Both the position numbers and the translations under genes were made by a program. 26,313 bases of DNA, from the NCBI GenBank assembly GCA_001430745.1, contig KQ482017.1, positions 535,384-561,696 on the forward strand, read 5' to 3'. Numbering within the stretch: position 1 is the stretch's first letter; every line of letters begins with the position of its first letter. Shown here piece after piece: positions 18,600 through 26,313 of the stretch. Origin of the DNA: Auxenochlorella pyrenoidosa. Its lineage: Eukaryota; Chlorophyta; Trebouxiophyceae; Chlorellales; Chlorellaceae. Under the pieces are notes generated by a model, which searched no databases, was not told the DNA's origin, and saw only the letters and a list, made by a program, of their open reading frames with translations.

Positions 18600-18744
18600 G
18601 AGCAAAGCAAACGAGGCGCCGAGGCGCCGAGTTGGCACCTCGAGGCCCGCACACGCATCTCACATCCCGCGCTTCCTGCTTGCTGCAGAGCAGCCGCTGC
18701 CCAGGACTGGAACTGGGTGGGCCCCCAGGCACATCGCCTAGCAG

Positions 18745-18816
<72 letters not shown>

Positions 18817-19040
18817 ACGACCGCGGGCGCAAACAGCAGCGATGCGGGTGGAGCCACCGGCTGCCAGTCTGGGTCTCCTGAGGCGGCTTGCCACTCCCTG
18901 TCCCAGCCGTGCGTTGCCCGTGCCCATCCGCGCACCCGCCGCATTTGCTGCCCTGCGCATGCAGTGTCGGCAGTTGCTGTTGCGGTCTCCTGTGTGTTTG
19001 ATGGACAGCTGGGACTGCGAACGGGCTCCCGCACTACCCA
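18600..19040 (+). repeat. Diverged copy of 20370-20830
   Basis: Shared blocks in the same order include CACCTCGAGGCCCG, CTTGCTGCAGAGCAGCCGCT, GGCTTGCCACTCCCTGTCCC and a segment around CATGCAG...GT(T/G)GTGCTGT/TTGCGGTCTC. This copy also contains a TG microsatellite (18746-18815) that is absent from the other. No intact gene was found in either. Confidence 0.65.
18746..18815 (+). repeat. (TG)35 microsatellite with one TA interruption
   Basis: A 70-bp run of TG dinucleotides, interrupted once by TA near 18784. It lies in non-genic sequence; frames through it give Cys-Val or Thr-His repeats with no biological meaning. Confidence 0.95.
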
Positions 19041-19447
19041 GCCCGTCCACGTTGAAGCCCGCCCCTGTCCCCTGTCACACTGTTCGATGGTCAAACCGCC
19101 CCCTTGCTCTCCCCCTGTGGCCCTCCCCGTCTCCCACAGGACGGCACCCGCAACGTGTGCTTGCAACAAAGCGGCTGCCGAGGACCATGGCAAAACCTCG
19201 CCGCCCGACCACCTGGATGCCTCCAATTGCCTCAGCCCGCCAATTCTGGCAGGCGAGGTTGGGTGGGTGCCGAGGTGCGGCCCCAGCCCAGCGCGGCTGC
19301 GCGGGTGCTGCGCCCAAGCACGCCACACCTGCCGACATGTGCTTGCCTGCCAGCACCATGGGCATAGCCACCTCGGCCTAGCTGCGGCAGGCAGTTCTGG
19401 GGCCCCATGCCATGTACATTCCGCCTAGCAGTGAGAACATGCCCATA

Positions 19448-19501
19448 ATGGTGCTGGCCCAGAGCAAAAAACCTGCGCTGTAGGCTCTGGGCCAGCACCA
19501 T
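19448..19501. repeat. Inverted repeat, perfect 18-bp arms, 18-nt loop
   Basis: ATGGTGCTGGCCCAGAGC at 19448-19465 is mirrored exactly by its reverse complement at 19484-19501. Similarity continues outward imperfectly for about 20 bp more. Read from outside inward, both arms encode a variant of MVLAQS preceded by E(N/H)-x-(P/A), so the repeat may be an inverted duplication of a coding piece. Confidence 0.9.
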
Positions 19502-19769
19502 CATGGCACTGTGCTCGTTGCTTGGATGCATGTTCATGAGGTGGGGCTCGTGCGCTTAACTGCCGCGCAGAGCACCAGGTGGGCCACCACACTGTTTGCA
19601 GAGACGGCAGCCGGCATGCCGATGACACTCGGCCCGCTGCAGCCGCCGCATTGCCATGCCAGGCATTGTGGGCGTGGCAGGTGGCCGGGTCGAGCTGCCT
19701 AGCGACTGTCATGGGCATGTTGTTCTTGATCTCTGCGGGCGTAGTTCGGGAATCTGTGAGGTCTTGTTG

Positions 19770-19938
19770 CTTGGCCTGCCAGGGTGTGCTGGACGAGGTG
19801 CGCTTGGGCGGGATCTGGCAGCAGCAGTGAAGTTGGCTGGCTGCAGGAGATGCATCTCAAGCTGGCCGCCATATGGCGGCCAGCTGGATGGTGCAACACA
19901 GGAGATGCTGGAGCGCACCCTGGAACGCGCGACTGCAG
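19770..19938 (+). pseudogene. Hybrid relic: end of exon 2 of the 21.5-kb gene followed by exon 3 of the 24.1-kb gene
   Basis: Positions 19771-19822 read CQGVLDEVRLGGIWQ, close to CQGMLDEVRLCGLWQ at 22165-22210. After a TGA at 19828, positions 19876-19938 read GGQLDGATQEMLERTLERAT, close to GGSQLDEAAQEGLERTHEAL at 24970-25030, and end like it with GCAG|GT. Parts of two separate genes are thus side by side, with a stop between them. Confidence 0.65.
19860..19885. repeat. Perfect 26-bp palindrome without spacer
   Basis: AGCTGGCCGCCAT is followed directly by its exact reverse complement ATGGCGGCCAGCT. It sits at the join between the two gene relics described at 19770-19938, and its right half belongs to the exon-3 relic. 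Confidence 0.95.
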
Positions 19939-20178
19939 GTGGGGGTTTACAGGCTGACGTGCGTGAAGGGGTGCCCGGGCCCGGCATGGGCGGCCAGCGG
20001 GAGTCAGCTGATGAGCTGCTAGAGCAGCGTTGCAGCTAGCGTGGGAACTTTGTTATGTCGCTGCCCTGCCTGCAGGTTGCAGCAGGTTGCTTCATAGCAT
20101 GGGCTCAGGGCGGGGCACCTGCTCTCGTCTATTGCCGCCTTGTGCTGCCGCTCCGACGCCGCCCTGCCCTGCAGGCCA

Positions 20179-20318
20179 GCACAACGTGGAGGACGGGTTG
20201 GCATTTTTAACAAAGCCAACCTGCCCGCAGGCGCAGCGAGCCGTCTGAGCAGCACGCTCCGCCGCGCTTCGGGCCGGTTGGCTTTGTTAAAGATGCCCAG
20301 CTTGTTTTCCACGCTGTG
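20179..20318. repeat. Long inverted repeat of a coding-like segment
   Basis: Arms 20179-20225 and 20272-20318 are about 47 bp each. The inner 22 bp (around TTTAACAAAGCCAACC) differ at one position; the outer parts differ at several. Each arm read toward the centre encodes GIFNKAN(L/R)P or a close variant, so one arm looks like an inverted copy of a coding segment. The loop is about 46 nt. Confidence 0.85.
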
Positions 20319-20369
20319 CGGGCCTGACAGCCAGAGGCTGCTAGCTGGTGCTCCTCACGGCGCGCTGCA

Positions 20370-20830
20370 CCGAGTCGACGCCGGCCTGCGTGGGAGCGGT
20401 GCCTGCACGAGGCTGGGCACCTCGAGGCCCGTAAACGCACCTCACATCCCATGCCCTCCTACTTGCTGCAGAGCAGCCGCTGCCAGAGGACTGGAGCTAG
20501 GTGGGCTGCTACGTGCCAGGCGCAATGCCTGCCAGCCCACCCTGCTCCAGTCCTCTGGCAGCGGTTGCTCTGCAACAAGCAGGGAGGCGTGAATTGTGAG
20601 ATATTGGCAGGTATGCGTGTGCAGAATTGCGGGCACAACAGCAGCGCAGGACCCTTCACAGCCTGGGGCTCTTGAGCAGGCTCTGATGGCTTGCCACTCC
20701 CTGTCCCGCCCGTGCGTTTCCCTTGCCCCATCCGCTCACCTGCCGCCCTTGCCTCCCTGCCCATGCAGCGCTGGTTGTGCTGTCTCGACCGCATGTGTGA
20801 TTGGTAGACAGCTCAGGACAGCTGTTGGCT
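20370..20830 (+). repeat. Diverged copy of 18600-19040
   Basis: Same ordered blocks as 18600-19040. In addition this copy has an internal inverted duplication (20462-20579) that the other copy lacks; the arm sequence is homologous to 18677-18720. Confidence 0.65.
20462..20579. repeat. Inverted repeat, 47-bp arms, 24-nt loop
   Basis: Arm 1 is 20462-20508 and arm 2 is 20533-20579; they are reverse complements with four mismatches, with an uninterrupted paired core containing CGCTGCCAGAGGACTGGAGC. It is a strong candidate for a stable hairpin RNA if transcribed. Confidence 0.92.
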
Positions 20831-20989
20831 TCCTTCAGAGCCTGTTGCATCGGCTGGCCGGCAACAGCCAGGAAGCAGGGCCTGCCCCCTCCTGAGGCCA
20901 GCCTAGCGTTTGTAGCACCGCCTCTGCCTGTGTCGCGCTGCGATGGCACGGCATGCAGATGCGTGTTTGACATAACAGGGCCTTGCCCC

Positions 20990-21345
20990 TTTGCCTGCCC
21001 CTCGCGCCAGGCTTCCCGTTATGCTCCCTCTCCCGCTGCTGCTCCCACTTTCAGCTCCCGCCTCCGCTCCACTCCTGCAGGCCTGCTCCTGCCCTGGCTG
21101 CAGATTTCCATTCTTCTCAAGATGTTGTTCTATACCCTGCTATGTGCCCTGTTTCTATGTCGAGATCGCCACACGTGGACATACGAGGTGCAAGAGAGTA
21201 GGAGGCCTGGGGCATGGCGGCGAGCCTCCCGCAGATCTCTCGGCTATAGACTGGTGGGAGGTCCTTGACACTGAGGGTGGCAAAGCCTCTTCTGTTCAAC
21301 TTCGTAGCTGCTTGTGTGTGCGCAGTGAGTGACCGGCGAATTCAA
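20990..21345 (+). other. Exon-like segments with splice sites, gene not assembled
   Basis: After acceptor-like CCTGGCTGCAG near 21102 the plus strand reads ISILLKMLFYTLLCALFLC, a possible membrane span. After CCCGCAG at 21231 it reads LSAIDWWEVLDTEGGKASS, continuing to a strong GTGAGT donor at about 21320. The phases of the two pieces do not join cleanly, so this is either a decayed gene or an incomplete model. Related copies lie at 13140-13420 (minus) and 15540-15690 (plus). Confidence 0.4.
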
Positions 21346-21524
21346 CGCTGGCCTGCCCTGCTGCGATGCGCTCGAGACGCACGCTGCAGTGTGTGGGCCC
21401 GTGAGGTGTGCGTGCGGGGCTAGTGCTGTGTGCGTGCTGGGTGAGCACCCACGGTGGCATCCTTTTCAACACTGCATCTCCTCCAGAGCTTGCAAAGTGA
21501 GCCAGGGCTCAGCAGACAAGGACA

Positions 21525-22431
21525 ATGTCCTGGCTTCTGGACACCCTGACCGAGCTGCTGCGCAGCAGGCCCGTCCCGGGCACTCCAGAGCACAAGGAGG
21601 CCGCATACCGCGCCTTCAAGGAGCGCAGCGATGAACGGGCCAAGCCTCCGGGCCAGCGAGACGAGGCCCGCCTGCTGGAGCTGGACAAACGGGTGGTGCG
21701 GCTCAGGATTCAGTCTGCCCAGGTGAGAAGGGAGGGTGCAGCCCTCACAGGCCTGCGTGTGCGGCCCGGACTTCGTGTGCGGTGCAAGGCGGTGCTCCTG
21801 CCGTCGCTCTGCTGGAGCCACCGCTCAGCGTTCGCATGCCGCATCTGCGCTGACCCTGCGTTGTGTTCTGGTTCATGACCGTGATGCAGGCCACCAAGCA
21901 GACGCTGCGCCGCTACAGGGACATTTACCTGATGCACCCGGGCAAAGAATGCTGCGCCGACTGCCTGCGCGTGCGCCAACGGGCGGCAGCCTCGTGCGAC
22001 GGCAGGGCGGCCTGGAACGAGGATTGGGAGCTGATCAGCACCCGCAGGCTGGAGGCCCTTGAGCAGGGCCATCCGCTGCCGCCCATGACCCTGCCGTACT
22101 TGGAGCTGCAGCTGCCCGAGGGCATGCCCGAGGAGCTGCCGCCCAGCTTGGACCGCTGCTCAGCTTGCCAGGGTATGCTTGACGAGGTGCGCTTGTGCGG
22201 GCTTTGGCAGCCGTTGTGCAGTCGGCTGCAGGGACAAGGCAGCGGCTCAGTCCTGTGCATGACCCGCCTGAGATCACTGTCTTCATGCGCTGGCGGCACC
22301 CAAAAGCTTGCGTCCTGACGCTCTCATTTGCCCTGTCTTATTGCCCTTCTGCCTGGGCCGTCCTCCTGCCTGTGCTGCAGCGCATGTACCAGGAACGGAG
22401 CTTGCGGGCAACAGAAGATGAGGTGCCCTAG
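21525..22431 (+). CDS. Small protein with two cysteine pairs, 181 residues, function unknown
   Basis: Three exons: 21525-21722, 21890-22186 and 22381-22431 (stop TAG), all in phase 0 with donors GTGAGA and GTGCGC and acceptors GATGCAG and GTGCTGCAG. The N-terminus is helical and charged (WLLDTLTELL, later DEARLLELDKRVVRLRI). A cysteine cluster CCADC at residues 87-91 and a second pair CSAC at 156-159 could bind one zinc ion. Between them lies a proline-rich stretch (LPPMTLPYLELQLPEGMPEE). The tail is short and acidic. I do not recognise the family. A relic of the end of exon 2 occurs at 19770, which shows that this locus was once duplicated. Confidence 0.6.
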
Positions 22432-23100
22432 CTGCGCTCACTGCAGTCGCAGCAGCAGAAGCAGCCCCTTCAGCTTTGCATGACCAAGCCAGGCCAGGCA
22501 AGTCGTCATCGGCTTCGCATGGGTGAAGGGGCAGGCAGTTGTGCGAGCAAGGGCTAGGCAGTCTTTACGGGCAGGTGTGTCAGCCAGCGCACAGTTTGTG
22601 CCCCGCTCCCCCCCCTCTAGCCTCCCTGTGGCGACCGGGGCCCCCTGAGAGGGCTCCCTCGCTTGCTTCTCACACCAGCAGAGTCGCTTTGAGTTGCACG
22701 CGTGCTGTGACGCATGCTGCTCACAAGGCCCTTGCTTTCCTGCTCCCACCCGCTTGCAGAGTTTTTGCAAACGGGGGATGCATCACGCGGGCTCGGCAGC
22801 ACTCTATCCCTGTCGCGGTAAGCCTGGTGTGCGCTGTGCGGTGCTGTTCTGGTTGGCGTGTCATGCCTACTGGGCTGGTTTTCTGAGCCTGCAACAGCGT
22901 CGCCTCCTGCAATCGGCAGGCCGCTCCTGCTGTGGATGCGCTGGCGTGCCCCATAGGCGGCACCGCTTGACCGTTTGCTGTCAGCCTGGCACGCGGCTTT
23001 GATCACGGGCAGGCAGGTGCAGTGCTGTCCGTCTTGCTCAGCCCGGCCCGCTGTCAATGCTGGCGCTGCCATCAGGGTGCTGTCTCCTCCTTGCTGTGCC
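22432..23100. other. No gene recognised
   Basis: Downstream of the four-cysteine gene. Several open frames exist on both strands, the longest on the minus strand (about 190 codons, 23198-22617) being Arg/Ser/Ala-rich without motifs, as expected by chance in GC-rich DNA. No TGTAA was seen close behind the stop at 22431. Confidence 0.45.
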
Positions 23101-23104
23101 TCGC

Positions 23105-23298
23105 AGGTCTGTTCTGTGCAGGCCCCGATGGCCCGGCTGGCCCCGCGCGCCTGGCTTTGCACATGTTGCCGCCGCCTGCCGATGTGGAGCACCCGCATTC
23201 CCGTGCTGGTTGCAACATCTCAGCTGCACAAAAGATGTCAGTTGGCTGCAAGCCCCGCATGTGCCTGCTCTCCGCAGCCACCTGGCGCCAGCATGCAG
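23105..23298 (+). other. Possible exon of an unassembled gene
   Basis: Bounded by acceptor-like TGTGCCTCGCAG and a donor CATGCAG|GTAGTA. The open frame reads LFCAGPDGPAGPARLALHM at its start and ISAAQKMSVGCKPRMCLL further on; the second part resembles the segment at 16560-16605. The context suggests a gene or gene relic upstream of the 24.1-kb gene, but I could not place start, stop or neighbouring exons. Confidence 0.3.
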
Positions 23299-23599
23299 GT
23301 AGTACACTGACCGCATGGCCTCGCGGTGCACTTCCTTTGTCAATTTTAGTGTAAGGTGCTCGTGACCACATTGAAAGGTGCTCGTGACTGCTCAAGCTTC
23401 AGCTTGGGCGCAGATCAGCCCTCCAGCTGGTGCTGGGCCGGGCTCAGGTGAAAGCGCATATGCATGCATGTGGCCCGTTGACTGCTTGCAGTTGCCAGTC
23501 AGCACACCTGGGCTCCCTGGCCAGGGCCCCAGTTGCAATTGGCGGACAGACATCATGATGCGCATGAACTCTTACAAATTGCTAGTTGGCAGCGCAGCT

Positions 23600-23941
23600 G
23601 AGCTGCCGGGGAGGAGCAGCATTTGCATGGAGCTGCTGTGTGGCCACGCTGGCACACCGCGACTGCCTCTTCCAAGGCCAGACCTTCTACCTGCCAGACA
23701 TCGCCCCTCTCAGAGCAGCCTTTGTGTGTATGCCTTGTTCACATCATTGTTTGGGAGACGCGTGGCAACGAGAGTCAAAGCCTTGGGTGCAAAGGCAGTG
23801 TTCGTCCATTGTGCACTGCCGGTGGCCTGTGATCAGCTGGTACTGCCACTGACTCTCCCAGGTTGGGTGGAAAGTGCTAAACAAGGCACTCGAGGCCAGG
23901 TCGGGCGAGCTGCTGCGTGCTGCAACCTCTGTCCCAATTGA
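23600..23941 (+). other. Open frame conserved in the duplicated segment
   Basis: The frame ending at 23941 contains RRVATRVKALGAKAVFVHCA; the copy at 16912 keeps RRVATRVTAPGSEAAFVHCA in the same frame before a one-base insertion shifts it near 17000. Preservation of this frame through about 90 bases hints that it coded for protein before or after the duplication. No known motif. Confidence 0.35.
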
Positions 23942-24128
23942 AAGCTCTCTGCCAGGTCCGCTGCAGTCGTGCGCACTCTCCAAGGTTGCCTTGAGGACGA
24001 GTGTGGCACCCTCACTGCCGCCGCCGCCGCGGCTGCCGCCGCCGCTTTAGGTCGCCGCTCTGAGATCGCACCTCTCTGCCTCCATTCCAGGCATCATCGC
24101 GTCAGACACCCTTCCCTGAGGCCAGCAA

Positions 24129-26313
24129 ATGGTGCGGATCATTGTCAGAGAGCCACGGCCGGGGACAGCAGCCAAGAAGCCCGATCTGCTGCGCCCCGGG
24201 GCCACCATCACAGTGGCAGGCTTGGCTGCAGAGGCAGGCGCAGGCCTTGCGGTCGTCAGGTGGGGCGGTTGCCGGGTTTGCTGCAGGGTTGTCGCAGAGA
24301 AGTCAAGAGAGGCTGACGAATTCAGGCGAGTCCACAAGGGCCAACAGGCAGCAGCCTGGCGAGCGCGGAGCAGCCCACCCCAGGGTGGGCGTGCCTGGTG
24401 CCCGCTGGTCTCCCTGGCTCCATCCCGGCACACAAGAGCACGGCTGCCCTGCTCTGCAGAGTCGACGGAGCACCCTGCCCTGCCTGTTTCATGTGTGAGA
24501 CCCACCTCATGACGCCGCCCTGCTGGTGTGCCCTCGCCATGCACTTGCGGTGCAGGTGGACCAACCCCGAGGGCGGCAAGGGCGGCAAGAGCCTGGATCC
24601 CCCCTCAATGGAGGTGCTGGCGCTGCGGGGGCTGCCCCTTGGGGAGGGGGGCGAGGGCGCGGCAAGGTGGGCGGCGCACTAGGTTTCCCCAGGCTTTCCC
24701 CCCCGGGCAGGGGGTGCGCGGGCGGGCTGAGGGCAGCGCTGTTCTGCACCCATCGGCGTCTGCACAGCCAGATGCATCCTCCTGGGCCTGTTCCGAACCC
24801 AGCTGCTGGGTGGCAGATAGCAGACAGCTGCTCTTCCGGCCCCATGGGCCCCTGCCCGGACCATGCAGGGAGCTGGATGTACAGGCAGCGCGCGCCGCCA
24901 TCGCCGCCGCCTTGCCCGACCCTGGCCCAGACACTCCCGTCTACCTGTTCACCAAGGATCGGGACATCGGTGGCAGCCAGCTGGACGAGGCAGCCCAGGA
25001 GGGCCTGGAGCGCACCCATGAGGCGCTGCTGCAGGTAGAGCGACTTTCTGACTTTCCTACTTTCACTTTCACTTCCCAATTTCTTTATATCCATGTGGCG
25101 GCGGCAGGGTGTGTAGGATGAGGGGGTGCCGGGCACAGGGCGGCCAGCAGAGAGCGCTGATGAGCAACTTGTGCAGCCTTGTCTGTTCTTGGTTTGGTGG
25201 AGACGCTCGCCGGGCCTGCCTTGAATGGGGGAGTACAGGATGGGAAGGCGCCAGGAGGGTCGTCAATGATTGGCTGGGTTGCAGGCTTGGGGCCTCCAAC
25301 GTCCTGTGCTGCCATCCCTGCAGGCGGTGCAGGGCATCCGAGTCAGTGGCAGCAGCCGGGTGGCTGCCAACGTGCTGAGCAGGTGGGCTGCTGCCGGGCG
25401 CAGCAGCGCCAGGGCGGCACTTTGTAGGGAGGCCGGCTGCCAGCAGGGAGTTGCGTGGGCTGCCAACAGCAGCCAAGCGCGCAGGGAGCGGCGCTGCTTG
25501 CGACGAACCCACACCCCAGCAGCTGGCTTTCAAGTTGGGCGCTTGGGCGCCGCTTGGCATACTGCAAGGCGGCGCCGCCAGGACCGAGGCTATACGTTGT
25601 GGCGCGTTGATTACCAAGTGGCCCACCTTTTCCCGCCAGCCAGCTGTCCATGCTGTCAATGATTATTTCAGGCTGTTGGATCGGCCTAGCTGCTTCGCCT
25701 TTGCAGGTCTCTGGGCATCAATGCTCGCATCGCGCGCACCGCCGCCGCGCTCGACACCGCCTGCGCCGTCTTCCCTCAGGCGGCAGACAAGCTTGGGTGG
25801 GTGGGCTGGGAGGGGTGGGAGTGGTAGCATGCGAGCCTCCCAGGACGATCCGCTGGCAGGCTCGGACCCTGACGTTCTGGCCGCTGCTGCCTCGCCAGCG
25901 CCTGCAGGGCTATTGAGAGGGATGCGCCGCTGGCAAACGCGTTGCTGGTGGTGGCGCATGTCGTGGGTGAGGCCCCTTGATGGCAAGCTCTGAATATAGT
26001 GGGTTGTTGCGGCATTGGGGCATGGGGCAAGGGCCTCTCAAGCTGTAGGGAAGGGTTTGCACATAGCATGCTGCCCCCTGCCAATCCCTGGCCACACAAC
26101 TTCTTTTCCATAGCATGGCCTGCCCGCTAGCCCACTGCTCCGCACCCGCTCTTCCCGCTGCTTCAGGCGCTGCGATTGTCAAGGGCCAGAGCGGCGCTGA
26201 GGAAGCAGAAACCAGCACGCCTCGCAGCCCAGCAGGCGGCGTGGAGACGCCAGCAGGCGCCGCCGCCGCCGCCGCCGCGCCCGCCACCGAGCGTCCAAAG
26301 CGCGGCAGCAGGC
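24129..26313 (+). CDS. Conserved-looking alpha-helical protein of unknown function, 3' end outside window
   Basis: Seven exons join with matching phases: 24129-24259, 24556-24666, 24869-25034, 25324-25382, 25707-25796, 25908-25966 and 26167 to the edge. The start MVRIIVREPRPG is preceded by an acceptor-like CTCCATTCCAG at about 24091, so a 5' UTR intron is possible. The product reads as soluble: an N-terminal beta-like part (GATITVAGLAAEAG), SMEVLALRGLP, then TPVYLFTKDRDIGGSQLDEA, then long helices containing SGSSRVAANVLSR, SLGINARIARTAAALDTACA and APLANALLVVAHVV, ending in an Ala-rich low-complexity tail (PAGAAAAAAAPATERPKR). I cannot name it. Splicing is supported because every removed intron restores a motif-like, non-repetitive helix. 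Its first exons have a decayed copy at 16912-17876 and its third exon a relic at 19876-19938. Confidence 0.62.

Noticed and set aside
18581..18832. Poly-Thr-His and Cys-Val frames
   Set aside because: Produced by the TG microsatellite.
16912..20830. Transposable element as the cause of the repeats
   Set aside because: No transposase, reverse transcriptase, terminal repeats or target-site duplications were seen; copies include introns and gene fragments, which fits segmental duplication better.
22617..23198. 193-codon minus-strand open frame
   Set aside because: Arg/Ser/Ala-rich without motifs and opposite to an exon-like segment; chance length is plausible at this GC content.

Overview
The window looks like nuclear DNA of a GC-rich, intron-dense green alga, most likely a coccoid Trebouxiophyte of the Chlorella/Micractinium kind. 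The reasons are the very high GC content, many introns of about 100-400 nt inside ordinary eukaryotic genes, almost universal GTG-type 5' splice sites, a TGTAA poly(A)-type signal behind the proteasome gene, and plant-like versions of a DENN-domain protein and of the 26S proteasome ATPase RPT1. No bacterial operon, rRNA, tRNA, CRISPR array or recognisable transposase was seen. All gene models were spliced by hand from reading frame, splice-site consensus and family knowledge; no alignment program was run.

Region 1 (1-5473, minus) is most of a DENN-domain Rab-GEF-like gene with 12 exons visible; it runs off the left edge inside the catalytic core and carries a roughly 540-residue polyglutamine-rich insert between its two conserved halves. 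It is head to head (451 bp apart) with a small coiled-coil gene (5925-6404, plus). A cysteine-rich putative zinc-binding gene (8282-7241, minus) is head to head (409 bp) with RPT1 (8692-12889, plus), which is nearly complete but broken by a 588-base run of N that removes about 62 codons. A multi-pass membrane protein gene of unknown function lies on the minus strand at 13555-14873, with an unresolved 5' end.

Region 2 (about 15.5-21.4 kb) is a patchwork of decayed duplicate gene pieces. It contains a stop-bearing copy of the first exons of the gene at 24.1 kb, a hybrid of two other gene ends, copies of exons whose splice sites are still visible, a long TG microsatellite and five inverted repeats or palindromes. 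Their probable intact relatives lie to the right: a four-cysteine protein (21525-22431, plus) and a conserved-looking alpha-helical protein (24129 to beyond 26313, plus), neither of which I can name.

The most unusual signals concern splicing. Four of 36 reconstructed introns must use GC rather than GT donors to keep frame, and all four read GCA while 28 of 32 GT donors read GTG. In four introns the sequence spanning or following the 5' exon/intron junction has been copied into the intron, once as an exact 32-bp copy 100 bp downstream. The decayed region also holds coding-like segments repeated head to head, which could fold into hairpin RNAs.
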